Counted from the first letter of the stretch, positions 50,121 to 61,032 are shown. The stretch: 64,000 nucleotides of DNA from Microbacterium sp. Marseille-Q6648 (GCF_943181415.1 NZ_CALPBZ010000003.1:62001-126000); one strand, 5' to 3'. Notes: generated by a model from the sequence alone, not told the origin. Numbers and translations: made by a program.

Positions 50121-50726
50121 TCACAGGACCGGCGGACGACCGTCCACACGGATGCGGGAGACGGCGGCGAACGCGATGACCCGGTACCCCGAGACCGCTT
50201 CCGCCCGACGGGGCGCACCCTGCTCGTGGACGGCCAGATCGAAGTGGTCGGCGCCGGCTCGATCGATCGTCCCCGACAGCGCGCGTCCGTTCGAGAGGTG
50301 CACCATCACCGGAGAGCGGCGCCGCACGAGGTCGCGCAGGGCGAATCCGAACGTCAGACGCTCGGCCAGGGGCGACCGCGCGGGAGCAGGGCGAGCACTC
50401 CGCAGCAGATCGGCGTGCGGCATCCCCACCCCGGCGATGCCGGTGAAGGGCGCGACGACGGCGGCCCGAGGCTGCGACGGCGCGTCGAGGGCCACCCAGT
50501 CGGCCCCGACACCGGTCACCTCCGCGGCGAGCGTGCCGCCGTCGGTGAAGTCGAACGTCGGCGCGGACATCCCCCGTTCGCGCTCGGCGAGCATGAGGAG
50601 CCGCTCGCGCAGCGACACCCTCGACAGGCGCAGTCGCTCCGCCTCGGTGTCGAGTGCGGCGCGCTCGGCCTCCCACTCGGACGCGAGCTGATCTTCGAGA
50701 TCGTCGAAGAACCGTTCCCACCGCAT
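50121..50726 (-). CDS. conserved actinobacterial protein of unknown function
   Basis: 201 residues. An acidic helical N terminus (MRWERFFDDLEDQLASEWEAERAALDTEAERLRLSRVSLRERLLML, coiled-coil like) precedes a beta-rich central part. Near the C terminus RRRSPVMVHLSNGRALSGTIDRAGADHFDLAVHE reads like the first strands of an Sm/LSm-type barrel, which is only an impression. No transmembrane segment. Convergent with the HTH gene and divergent from the Rv3235-like gene. Start ATG 50726, six nt after TACGCT. Confidence 0.7.
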   Translation of the reverse strand: MRWERFFDDLEDQLASEWEAERAALDTEAERLRLSRVSLRERLLMLAERERGMSAPTFDFTDGGTLAAEVTGVGADWVALDAPSQPRAAVVAPFTGIAGVGMPHADLLRSARPAPARSPLAERLTFGFALRDLVRRRSPVMVHLSNGRALSGTIDRAGADHFDLAVHEQGAPRRAEAVSGYRVIAFAAVSRIRVDGRPPVL

Positions 50727-50732
50727 CCCGCG

Positions 50733-50738
50733 AGCGTA
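50733..50738 (-). promoter_or_regulatory. -10 box TACGCT of the 201-residue protein gene
   Basis: Spacer CGCGGG (6 nt), ATG 50726. Confidence 0.5.
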
Positions 50739-50766
50739 GGACATGGGTGCCGTCCGTCCGGCGAAC

Positions 50767-50775
50767 TTATCCACA
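50767..50775 (+). promoter_or_regulatory. DnaA box (perfect TTATCCACA)
   Basis: The second exact copy, in the 128-bp divergent region between the unknown gene and the Rv3235-like gene, 1,001 bp from the first. Confidence 0.6.
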
Positions 50776-50854
50776 GTCCGCGGAGCGGCTTCTCCTGGGA
50801 GTTGGCTGTGTGCTGTACTGGCAGGAGGAAGACACCTACCAGAGAGGGCTCCTC

Positions 50855-51298
50855 ATGGCAGCGAAGCCCGCGGGCGCGACCCGCGCGTATTCCTCGGCGA
50901 TCGAGGCGGAAGAGGAGCTGTCGGCGCTCTTCGCGCCTCAGCGGACCTCCTCCCACGCGCTGCCGGACCCCGAGCCGCTGCTGCGCAACCTCACCCTCGG
51001 CGTGCTGGAGGTCTTCGCCGGCGTCCGCGAGGTCGATCAACTCGCACGATGGCTCACCGAGGAGCCGTACCGCAAGCTGGTGGTCCGCGCCAATCTGGCC
51101 GCCCGGGCGCGCAGCGCCCGCGGACTCCCCGCCAAGCGACCGGTCCACGCCATCCTGTCGCTGCGTCACTCGTCACCTGCGGACGGCGTCGTCGAGGGGG
51201 TCGTCGTGGTGCAGGGCCCGGCCCGCACCCGCGCGATCGCGCTCCGACTCGAAGGCATGGACGGACGGTGGCGCGCGACGTCGCTCGCGTTGCTCTGA
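50855..51298 (+). CDS. Rv3235-family protein
   Basis: 147 residues. A short variable N terminus, then LPDPEPLLRNLTLGVLEVFAGVREVDQLARWLTEEPYRKLVVRANLAARAR, the helical core of the Rv3235 family, and a beta C terminus (VVVQGPARTRAIALRLEGMDGRWRATSLALL). Function unknown. In mycobacteria it lies close to secA1, as here. Preceded by AGAGGG and a leader that contains a second GGAGG. Confidence 0.85.
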   Translation: MAAKPAGATRAYSSAIEAEEELSALFAPQRTSSHALPDPEPLLRNLTLGVLEVFAGVREVDQLARWLTEEPYRKLVVRANLAARARSARGLPAKRPVHAILSLRHSSPADGVVEGVVVVQGPARTRAIALRLEGMDGRWRATSLALL

Positions 51299-51320
51299 CC
51301 CACCTCGCCTCACCAGGCTC

Positions 51321-51348
51321 GGGCCGTCCCCGACGATGTGGTCGGCCC
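51321..51348. terminator. weak hairpin between the Rv3235-like gene and alaA
   Basis: GGGCCG (51321-51326) with CGGCCC (51343-51348). It sits between convergent genes. The 16-nt loop and short stem make it uncertain. Confidence 0.35.
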
Positions 51349-51364
51349 GATCAACCCACCGGCG

Positions 51365-52591
51365 TCACTGCGAATACGACGCCAGGAAGTTGCCGAGCCG
51401 CTCGACCGCCTCGGACAGAACGCGCGCTTCGGGCAGGGTCACGATACGCACGTGATCGGGCGTCGCCCAGTTGAACCCGGTCCCCTGCACGAGCAGCACG
51501 TGCTCGGCCACGAGGAAGTCGTACACGAACTTCGCGTCGTCCCGGATGTCGTACACCTCGGGATCGAACCGGGGGAAGGCGTAGAGCGCGCCCGCCGGCT
51601 TGACACACGTCACCCCGGGGATCGCCAGCAGACCCTCCCATGCGGCGTCCCGCTGCTCGTGCAGGCGACCCGCGGGGCCGATGAGGGCGTCGATGGACTG
51701 CACACCCGACAGCGCCGCCTGCACCGCGTGCTGCGCGGGGACGTTCGGGCACAGCCGCGTCGAGGCCAGGAGCGTGATGCCCTCGAGGAAGCCCGAGGCG
51801 TGCGACTTCGGGCCGGTGATCACGAGCCACCCGGACCGGTAGCCGGCCACCCGATAGGTCTTCGACAGCCCGTTGAAGGTCAGGCACAGCAGGTCGGGGG
51901 CGACCGAGGCCATCGGGATGTGCTGCGCGTCGTCGAACAGGATGCGGTCGTAGATCTCGTCGGAGAGCAGCAGCAGCGAGTGCTCGCGCGCGATCGCGGC
52001 GATCCCCTCGAGCACGTCGCGCGAATAGACCGCGCCGGTGGGGTTGTTCGGGTTGATCACGACGATCGCCTTGGTGCGCGGAGTCACCTTCGCCCGGATG
52101 TCCTCGAGGTCGGGCTGCCATCCGTTCTGCTCGTCGCACACGTAGTGCACGGGCGTCCCGCCGCCGAGGCTGGTCATCGCCGTCCACAGCGGGTAGTCGG
52201 GAGCGGGGATCAGCACTTCGTCGCCGTCGTCGAGCAGAGCCTGCATCACCATCGTGATGAGCTCGGACACTCCGTTGCCGAGGTAGACGTCGTCCGGCTC
52301 GAACGCGGGGAACGACTCGTCCTGCTCGTACCGGTAGACCACGGCGCGACGGGCCGACATGATGCCGCGGCTGTCGCTGTAGCCGTGGGCGTGCGGCACC
52401 GCCTCGATCATGTCCCGCACGATCTGATACGGAGCCTCGAATCCGAACGCGGCGGGGTTGCCGGTGTTGAGCTTCAGGATCGTGTGACCCTCGGCCTCGA
52501 GCCGATCGGCCTCGACGAGTGCCTTCCCCCGGATCTCGTAGAGGACGTCCTTCAGCTTCGTGGACTGGTCGAGGGGGCGCAGCGGGCTCAT
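51365..52591 (-). CDS. alaA: PLP-dependent aminotransferase (AlaA-like)
   Basis: 408 residues, class I/II aminotransferase. ILKLNTGNPAAFGFEAP is the AlaA/YfdZ-like start; IVVINPNNPTGAVYS, LLLSDEIYDRILFDD and FNGLSKTYRVAGYRSGW (PLP Lys in SKTY) are all present. Converts pyruvate and glutamate to alanine and 2-oxoglutarate, probably. Start at the ATG at 52591 (MSPLRPLDQSTK), six nt after TATCCT; the frame is open to 52624 but the upstream part is not conserved-looking. Confidence 0.92.
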   Translation of the reverse strand: MSPLRPLDQSTKLKDVLYEIRGKALVEADRLEAEGHTILKLNTGNPAAFGFEAPYQIVRDMIEAVPHAHGYSDSRGIMSARRAVVYRYEQDESFPAFEPDDVYLGNGVSELITMVMQALLDDGDEVLIPAPDYPLWTAMTSLGGGTPVHYVCDEQNGWQPDLEDIRAKVTPRTKAIVVINPNNPTGAVYSRDVLEGIAAIAREHSLLLLSDEIYDRILFDDAQHIPMASVAPDLLCLTFNGLSKTYRVAGYRSGWLVITGPKSHASGFLEGITLLASTRLCPNVPAQHAVQAALSGVQSIDALIGPAGRLHEQRDAAWEGLLAIPGVTCVKPAGALYAFPRFDPEVYDIRDDAKFVYDFLVAEHVLLVQGTGFNWATPDHVRIVTLPEARVLSEAVERLGNFLASYSQ

Positions 52592-52597
52592 CGGATC

Positions 52598-52603
52598 AGG
52601 ATA
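52598..52603 (-). promoter_or_regulatory. -10 box TATCCT of alaA
   Basis: Spacer GATCCG (6 nt), ATG 52591. Lies in the 89-nt gap after secA. Confidence 0.55.
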
Positions 52604-52680
52604 TCCGGGGGTCGGCAGAGCCAATGGCGCATGCGTGGCCCGCTACCGCCCGACTGCGCATCCCGACGCGCTCGTCGGCG

Positions 52681-55482
<2,802 letters not shown>

Positions 55483-55560
55483 GAAGTGTCTCCATCTGTC
55501 GGATCCGGCGCGGGCCGCGCCGCCGCGCACGGGCGACCTGCGCCCGGGCATACCTGCCCC

Positions 55561-55566
55561 ATGTTA
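55561..55566 (-). promoter_or_regulatory. candidate -10 (TAACAT) of secA
   Basis: GATAACAT on the minus strand about 79 nt before the GTG at 55482. Confidence 0.4.
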
Positions 55567-55651
55567 TCGGGCTGTGACCTCGGCGTGCGCTGGGTGGGAT
55601 GCTGCGACGTGCGGATCGGACACGCCGAGAGTCGGCATCCGAGGGCCCCTG

Positions 55652-55692
55652 CCGGGTATGCATATGCTCGGAATCCACATACCGGGTATGCA
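55652..55692 (+). promoter_or_regulatory. candidate PadR operator (repeated CCGGGTATGCA)
   Basis: CCGGGTATGCA occurs at 55652-55662 and 55682-55692, exactly 30 bp (about three helical turns) apart. GGTATG (55655-55660) and CATACC (55678-55683) also form an inverted repeat with 17 nt between. Just upstream of the padR ribosome binding site, so an autoregulatory site is likely. Confidence 0.5.
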
Positions 55693-55711
55693 GAAACAGG
55701 GCGGAGAGCAC

Positions 55712-56332
55712 ATGTCGGTGAGGCAGAGCCTGCTGGCCATCCTCGACCAGGGGCCGTGCTACGGCTACCAGCTCCGGGCGGAATTCGAGCGTCGCACAGG
55801 CTCGACCTGGCCGCTGAACGTCGGCCAGATCTACAACACGCTCGACCGGCTGGAGCGAGACGGGCTCGTCGTGAAGGGTGCGACCGACGACCACGGTCAC
55901 GTCTATTACGAGATCACGGATGCCGGGACCGCGGAGGCCCGGCGCTGGCTCGCCTCCCCCGTGGACCGACCGTCCGGCACCCGGGACGAGCTCGCGATCA
56001 AGCTCGCCCTCGCCGCCACTCTTCCCGGAGCCGATGCGGGCGCCATCCTCTCGGCACAACGCCGCGCAGGCACCGAGCGACTGGCGCGGCTGCGCGCGTC
56101 GGCTCCGATGGACCCCGAGGGGCCCGAGGCCCTCGCCCGGGCCATCGTGATCGACGGCCTGGTGCTTGCCGCCGAGTCGGAGCTGCGGTGGCTCGATCGG
56201 ATCGCCGAACGCCTGTCGCGGCATCCGGGTGAGCGCTCCGGGCTCGAGCTCTCGGCGGCGCGGCCGCGCCGCGGACGCCCCGCCCGGGCGCGGGGCGCTC
56301 TGGCTCCTCCCAGCCCCGTCGCACTACCCTGA
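55712..56332 (+). CDS. PadR-family transcriptional regulator
   Basis: 206 residues. SVRQSLLAILDQGPCYGYQLRAEFERRTGSTWPLNVGQIYNTLDRLERDGLV is the winged HTH with the PadR signature GYQL...IYNTLDRL. The C-terminal half (about 100-190) is helical and mediates dimerisation (Vir_act_alpha_C). Usually a repressor of a nearby exporter, but here the next gene is a helicase, so its target is not obvious. Start ATG 55712 with GGAG; an upstream in-frame ATG would overlap the operator-like repeats. Confidence 0.92.
   Translation: MSVRQSLLAILDQGPCYGYQLRAEFERRTGSTWPLNVGQIYNTLDRLERDGLVVKGATDDHGHVYYEITDAGTAEARRWLASPVDRPSGTRDELAIKLALAATLPGADAGAILSAQRRAGTERLARLRASAPMDPEGPEALARAIVIDGLVLAAESELRWLDRIAERLSRHPGERSGLELSAARPRRGRPARARGALAPPSPVALP
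56325..56330 (+). promoter_or_regulatory. -10 box TACCCT of the DEAD helicase gene
   Basis: Five nt before the GTG at 56336. Its last T is also the first base of the padR stop codon (TGA, 56330-56332). Confidence 0.45.
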
Positions 56333-56335
56333 ACT

Positions 56336-58120
56336 GTGTCCACTGACGAGAACCCGATCGAGGCCGAGGCTCCCGCCGAGCCCGCCGCGATGACATTCGC
56401 CGACCTGGGGCTGGGCGACGCCGTCCTGAAGGCCCTGCGCGACGTCGGATACGAGACCCCGTCGGCGATCCAGGCCGCCACCATCCCGACCCTCCTCCAG
56501 GGGCGCGACGTCGTCGGCCTGGCGCAGACCGGAACGGGCAAGACCGCAGCCTTCGCCCTGCCGATCCTCGACCGGCTGGACGTGTCGCAGAAGACGCCGC
56601 AGGCCCTCGTGCTCGCCCCCACGCGCGAGCTCGCGCTTCAGGTGTGCGAGGCCTTCGAGAAGTACGCCTCCCACGTCAAGGGCGTCCACGTCCTGCCCGT
56701 GTACGGCGGCCAGGGCTACGGCGTCCAGCTGTCGGCGCTGCGGCGCGGCGTCCACATCGTCGTGGGAACCCCCGGCCGCATCATGGACCATCTCGACAAG
56801 GGCACGCTCGATCTGTCTCAGCTGACGTACCTCGTGCTGGACGAGGCCGACGAGATGCTGAAGATGGGCTTCGCAGAGGACGTCGAGACGATCCTCGCCG
56901 AGACGCCCGACACCAAGCAGGTCGCCCTCTTCTCAGCAACCATGCCGGCCGCGATCCGCCGGATGTCGCAGCAGTACCTGCACGACCCCGAAGAGATCAC
57001 CGTCAAGACCAAGACGACCACGTCGGCCACGATCACCCAGCGCTACCTGATCGTGTCGTTCCAGCAGAAGATGGACGCCCTGACCCGCATCCTCGAGGTC
57101 GAGAACTTCGACGGGATGATCGTGTTCGGTCGCACCAAGAGCGTGACCGAGGAGATCGCCGAGAAGCTGCGCGCCCGGGGTTACTCGGCCGCGGCCATCA
57201 ACGGCGACGTCGCCCAGCCCGTCCGCGAGAAGACCGTGAACCAGCTGAAGTCCGGCAAGCTCGACATCCTCGTCGCGACCGACGTCGCCGCGCGGGGCCT
57301 GGATGTCGAGCGGATCTCGCACGTGGTCAACTTCGACATCCCCACCGACACCGAGTCCTACGTCCACCGCATCGGCCGCACCGGCCGGGCCGGCCGCAGC
57401 GGCGACGCGATCAGCTTCGTCACCCCCCGCGAGCGCGGCCTCGTCCGCGCGATCGAACGGGCGACGCGCCAGGATCTCACCGAGATGCGCCTGCCGAGCG
57501 TCGACGAGGTGAACGTGACGCGCCTCTCGCGCTTCGACGACCGCATCACCGCCGCACTGGCCGAGACGGAGCGCATCGACGGCTTCCGCGACATCGTCGC
57601 CCACTACGTGCGCAACCACGACGTGCCCGAGGTCGACGTCGCTGCCGCTCTCGCGGTCGTCGCCCAGGGCGAGTCGCCGCTGCTGCTGGAGCCCGAGCCC
57701 GAACGTCCCGTCCGCGAGCACCGCGACCGTGACGACCGCGACCGCGGCCGCGACGACCGGGGCACGCGACCGGAGCGTCGCCCGCGCGAGGGCATGGCCA
57801 CGTATCGCATCGCTGTCGGCAAGCGCCATCGCGTCGAGCCCCGGCAGATCGTGGGAGCCCTCGCCAACGAGGGGGGCCTGCGCCGCGACGACTTCGGTGC
57901 GATCCAGATCCGCCCCGACTTCTCGCTCGTCGAGCTGCCCGCAGACCTGCCGCGCGGCACGATGGAGCGCCTCTCGGACACGCGCATCTCGGGACGCCTC
58001 ATCGAACTGCGACCGGACACCGGCGGACCGGGCAGACGACGCGAGAGCGACCGCGGACCCCGCGAGGAGCGCCCCGCACGAGATGCGCGACGGCCGCGCC
58101 ATTCGCGCGGCGACGGCTGA
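56336..58120 (+). CDS. deaD: DEAD-box RNA helicase, DeaD/CsdA type
   Basis: 594 residues. Two RecA lobes: TFADLGLGDAVLKALRDVGYETPSAIQ (Q motif), AQTGTGKTAAFALP (Walker A), VLDEADEML, FSATMP, VATDVAARGLDVERI and HRIGRTGRAGRSG. Residues about 450-475 are a run of Arg/Asp repeats, then MATYRIAVGKRHRVEPRQIVGALANEGG is a DbpA/CsdA-type RNA-binding domain. It unwinds RNA in ribosome assembly or cold shock. An Arg-rich tail ends the protein. Possibly leaderless GTG start, or co-transcribed with padR (3-nt gap). Confidence 0.95.
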   Translation: MSTDENPIEAEAPAEPAAMTFADLGLGDAVLKALRDVGYETPSAIQAATIPTLLQGRDVVGLAQTGTGKTAAFALPILDRLDVSQKTPQALVLAPTRELALQVCEAFEKYASHVKGVHVLPVYGGQGYGVQLSALRRGVHIVVGTPGRIMDHLDKGTLDLSQLTYLVLDEADEMLKMGFAEDVETILAETPDTKQVALFSATMPAAIRRMSQQYLHDPEEITVKTKTTTSATITQRYLIVSFQQKMDALTRILEVENFDGMIVFGRTKSVTEEIAEKLRARGYSAAAINGDVAQPVREKTVNQLKSGKLDILVATDVAARGLDVERISHVVNFDIPTDTESYVHRIGRTGRAGRSGDAISFVTPRERGLVRAIERATRQDLTEMRLPSVDEVNVTRLSRFDDRITAALAETERIDGFRDIVAHYVRNHDVPEVDVAAALAVVAQGESPLLLEPEPERPVREHRDRDDRDRGRDDRGTRPERRPREGMATYRIAVGKRHRVEPRQIVGALANEGGLRRDDFGAIQIRPDFSLVELPADLPRGTMERLSDTRISGRLIELRPDTGGPGRRRESDRGPREERPARDARRPRHSRGDG

Positions 58121-58146
58121 CGCGGTCCTCGGGCGGAGTCGACGCA

Positions 58147-58152
58147 TAGGAT
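58147..58152 (+). promoter_or_regulatory. -10 box TAGGAT of the coiled-coil protein gene
   Basis: Spacer CGGTTC (6 nt), ATG 58159. Confidence 0.55.
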
Positions 58153-58158
58153 CGGTTC

Positions 58159-59514
58159 ATGGCCGGTTTCTGGGGCAAGCGCAAGCGCGACGATGAACAG
58201 CTGCAGGCGCAGGACGCCGATCTGGCGCGTCGTGCGCGGACGGCGCTGGTCGCGGCCGATGAGCGCATCCGACTGACCACGGACGAGCTCGCGTTCGCCG
58301 AGGCGGAGCTCGGCTCCGGCGCAACCGGCGACCTGCGCGAGGCACTGGACGCCGTCCGCACGCACCTCGCCGAGGCGTTCCACCTCCATCAGCTGAACCA
58401 CGACGAGATCCCCGACACCCCCGAAGAGCTGCGCACCCGCAACGCGCGCATCGTGCAGCTGTGCGAGTGGGCCGAAGACCTGCTCGACGACCGCACGTCG
58501 ACCCTCGCCGAGGCCATCGAACGCGCACGGCGCGCACCCGAGATCATCGCCGGCGTCCGACGCGATGCCGACCTGCTGCGGTCGCGTCTGCCCCAGGCTC
58601 GTGAGACCGTGCAGCGCCTCGCAGCCCGGTACTCGCCGCACGCCCTGTCGCAGATCGAGTCCAATCCGGGCGAAGCCGACCAGCTGCTCGGCTTCGCCGA
58701 GCACAGCGCCGGGATCGCGGAACGGCGACGGGACGCCGGTCACCGCGAGCAGGCGAACCTCGCCCTCGAAGCCGCGACGGAATCCGTGCGGCGCGCCGAG
58801 ACGCTCATCGACGCCGTCGAGACGTTCGAGATCGAGGCCCTGCGCGCCGAGTCGACGCTGGCCGCCGTCGTCGAGGACTCGCGCGACGATCTCGTGGTCG
58901 CGCTGCGCGAGCCCCACACCCCTGCCGTCAGCGCCGCGATCGCAGACCTGCAGCACGCGCTGGCCGCCCTTCCCGCCGCGGGGGTCAACACCGATCCTTT
59001 CGCGCAGCTCACACGGCTGCGCGAGGCCAACGCCGCACTGGATGCCGCGATCGCCAAGGCGCGGGAACGAGCGGCGCGCCCGATCCCCGACCTCGCGCAC
59101 GTCCGGCACGCGATAGACGACGCCGACCGGCAGCTCGCCGTCGCGCGGGACGTCATCGCCGGACACCGCGGGTGGATCGGCGCCGACGCCCGCACGCGTC
59201 TGGCCGAGGCCGAGCGGACGCGCCTGGACATCGACCGCTACGTGGGCACCTCGGCTGCCGCGGCGGCGACGATCGAGGAGGACCATCGCGAGCAGGTGTT
59301 CGCCCTCGCCCGCCGCGCCGCCTTCCTCGCCAGCGAAGCGCTGCAGCTCGCGCAGCGCGACATCGACCGCTCCCGCCCGCAGGGCGGACCTGATCAGTGG
59401 GGCGGCCCGCAGCAGGGCTGGGGCGGCGGACGACGCGGCGGCGGCGGCGATGTCATGGGCGGCATCCTCGGTGGCCTCGTCATCGGCGGCCTCCTCGACG
59501 GCATGTTCGACTGA
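58159..59514 (+). CDS. coiled-coil protein, paralogue of the TPM protein's cytoplasmic half
   Basis: 451 residues, almost all heptad helix, ending in a Gly-rich tail (GGGRRGGGGDVMGGILGGLVIGG). No signal peptide or TPM domain. Aligned by eye with residues about 205-600 of the TPM protein: RRARTALVAADERI / RRAASALVETDDAI, TRNARIVQLCE / AWNSRIVELCE, GADARTRLAEAE / GAEARTRLAEAG, in the same order and spacing. Probably a cytosolic partner or scaffold of that system. It lies alone between the helicase and hpf and has a leaderless-type start. Confidence 0.8.
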   Translation: MAGFWGKRKRDDEQLQAQDADLARRARTALVAADERIRLTTDELAFAEAELGSGATGDLREALDAVRTHLAEAFHLHQLNHDEIPDTPEELRTRNARIVQLCEWAEDLLDDRTSTLAEAIERARRAPEIIAGVRRDADLLRSRLPQARETVQRLAARYSPHALSQIESNPGEADQLLGFAEHSAGIAERRRDAGHREQANLALEAATESVRRAETLIDAVETFEIEALRAESTLAAVVEDSRDDLVVALREPHTPAVSAAIADLQHALAALPAAGVNTDPFAQLTRLREANAALDAAIAKARERAARPIPDLAHVRHAIDDADRQLAVARDVIAGHRGWIGADARTRLAEAERTRLDIDRYVGTSAAAAATIEEDHREQVFALARRAAFLASEALQLAQRDIDRSRPQGGPDQWGGPQQGWGGGRRGGGGDVMGGILGGLVIGGLLDGMFD

Positions 59515-59528
59515 CGTCTCGCTCCGAC

Positions 59529-59570
59529 GACGACGATGCCCCGGATCCGCGGATCCGGGGCATCGTCGTC
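59529..59570. terminator. bidirectional terminator: 42-nt perfect palindrome
   Basis: The 20-nt arm 59529-59548 is perfectly complementary to 59551-59570, separated by GC. It sits between the convergent coiled-coil and hpf genes. AATT follows on the plus side; there is no long T-run. Confidence 0.8.
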
Positions 59571-59576
59571 AATTCG

Positions 59577-60236
59577 TCAGGAAGCCAGCTCGGCGGGGGC
59601 CGCCTGGGTCGTCAGGGAGATGACACCGTAGTCCCACCCCTTGCGCCGGTAGACGACGCTCGGGTGATCGGTGCGCGCGTCCACGAAGAGGAAGAAGTCG
59701 TGCCCGACCAGCTCCATGCGGTCGACCGCCTCCTCGACGGTCATCCATTCGGGATCGAACTCCTTCGTGCGGATGACGACGGGGGTGTAATCCTCCTCCT
59801 CATCCGCGGCGGAGACGATCGGCACCTCGCCCGTGGCCAGTGCACGCAGCACCTCGACCGAAGCCGGCTCGACGTCGATGCCCTCGAGCGTGCCCTTCTC
59901 CTTCTCGAACTTCGCCCCCCGCGGGTGATTGCGGGCGTCGACGCGCTTGTCCTTCGCCCTGCGGAGCTGCTCGCACAGCTTGTCGACGGCGAGGTCGAGC
60001 GCGGTGAACTTGTCACCGTCCGTGGCCTCGGCCCGCACGATGGGGCCCTTGCCGTTGACGGTCAGTTCGACGGTCTCGTCCTCCATGCGACCGTTGTGGT
60101 AGGTGCGATGCGTCACCTTCACGTCGACCCGCTGCGCGCGCGGGGCGAGGTGCTCGATGCGAATGGCCTTCTCTTCGACAACCGAGCGGAATCGATCGGT
60201 GATCCCCACTCCCACGCCGACGATGCTGGTTTCCAT
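59577..60236 (-). CDS. hpf: ribosome hibernation-promoting factor, long form
   Basis: 219 residues. The N-terminal S30AE domain (1-100; VGVGVGITDRFRSVVEEKAIRIEHLAPRAQRVDVKVTHR) binds the 30S decoding site. A charged linker leads to the C-terminal dimerisation domain (about 160-215; VVIRTKEFDPEWMTVEEAVDRMELVGHDFFLFVDARTDHPSVVYRRKGWDYGVISL) that joins two ribosomes into 100S particles. Long HPF is the norm in Actinobacteria. AAGGAGG precedes the ATG. The control region has a promoter with palindrome and a leader hairpin. Confidence 0.95.
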   Translation of the reverse strand: METSIVGVGVGITDRFRSVVEEKAIRIEHLAPRAQRVDVKVTHRTYHNGRMEDETVELTVNGKGPIVRAEATDGDKFTALDLAVDKLCEQLRRAKDKRVDARNHPRGAKFEKEKGTLEGIDVEPASVEVLRALATGEVPIVSAADEEEDYTPVVIRTKEFDPEWMTVEEAVDRMELVGHDFFLFVDARTDHPSVVYRRKGWDYGVISLTTQAAPAELAS

Positions 60237-60254
60237 CCTTGACCTCCTTGTTCC

Positions 60255-60278
60255 GGTCCGCCCGGTCAAGGGCGGACC
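60255..60278 (-). promoter_or_regulatory. leader hairpin of hpf
   Basis: A 9-bp stem (GGTCCGCCC with GGGCGGACC) and 6-nt loop in the 5' leader, just before the AAGGAGG ribosome binding site (60243-60249). It could modulate translation or act as an attenuator. Confidence 0.45.
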
Positions 60279-60298
60279 ATCAGTCGCCTTGTACCCCC

Positions 60299-60328
60299 CA
60301 CGCTAGCCCGGTGACAGACGCCTGTCAC
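60299..60328 (-). promoter_or_regulatory. hpf promoter with palindrome (GTGACA-17-TAGCGT)
   Basis: -35 GTGACA and -10 TAGCGT (60299-60304) on the minus strand at ideal 17-nt spacing. The -35 lies inside the perfect inverted repeat GTGACAG-N4-CTGTCAC at 60311-60328, which looks like a dimeric regulator site. The palindrome overlaps the comF stop codon. Confidence 0.55.
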
Positions 60329-61026
60329 GCATGAAAACGGGTTGTGTCCGGCGGGTGTACGCTGTGCGCGAAGCGACGCCCGGTCGCGGCGATCGTGACC
60401 GCTCCGACGACCTCCGCGCCACCCTCACGCAGGGCGCGTGCCGCTTCCGCGAGGGTGGCCCCGGTGGTCACCACGTCATCCAGGAGGAGCACCCGCAGCC
60501 CTTGGGCGCGGGACGCGCGCATGCTCCCCGCGACGTTGCGCCGTCTGCCGTCGCGATCGAGCCCGCGCTGGTCGGCCGTACGTCGCGTGAGCCGCAGCAG
60601 CCGTGCGACCGGGATGCCGGCGCGAGCCGCCACCGTCTCGGGAACGCGGTACCCGCGGCGCCGGTAGGCCGCCCGAGAGGTGGGCACCGGCACGACGACC
60701 GCGCCGCTGTGCCCGAACGCCGCGACGGCAGCGGTCAGCGCGGGGGCCAGCGCGTTCGCCAGTGAGGTGCGGCCGTCCTCCTTCAGGGCGCGGATCACGC
60801 GCGCGGCGACTCCGTCGAAGTCCAGCCCGCTGACGATGACGATGTCGTCCGTCATCGTCCGTCGCGGACGCGGGCGCAGCGCGCTCCGGCAGGACGCGCA
60901 CAACGCGCGGTCGGGTTCATCGCACCCGGCGCAGGCCACCGGAAGAAGCAGCGCCACCGCGTCTGCGAGGGCGTCGGCGACACGCTCTCGGATCCAGCGG
61001 GGCCAGGGCACGGAGGAGGCGCTCAT
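60325..61026 (-). CDS. ComF-family phosphoribosyltransferase-like protein
   Basis: 233 residues. CAGCDEPDRALCASCRSAL is the N-terminal zinc-finger pair of ComFC-type proteins; the second half is a type I phosphoribosyltransferase fold with VVPVPTSRAAYRRRGYRV and LRVLLLDDVVTTGATLAEAARAL. Needed for DNA uptake in some bacteria, otherwise of unknown role. The lpqB-comF-hpf order is conserved in Actinobacteria. ATG 61026, after a CACGCT box by 6 nt. Confidence 0.9.
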   Translation of the reverse strand: MSASSVPWPRWIRERVADALADAVALLLPVACAGCDEPDRALCASCRSALRPRPRRTMTDDIVIVSGLDFDGVAARVIRALKEDGRTSLANALAPALTAAVAAFGHSGAVVVPVPTSRAAYRRRGYRVPETVAARAGIPVARLLRLTRRTADQRGLDRDGRRRNVAGSMRASRAQGLRVLLLDDVVTTGATLAEAARALREGGAEVVGAVTIAATGRRFAHSVHPPDTTRFHA

Positions 61027-61032
61027 GTCGTC

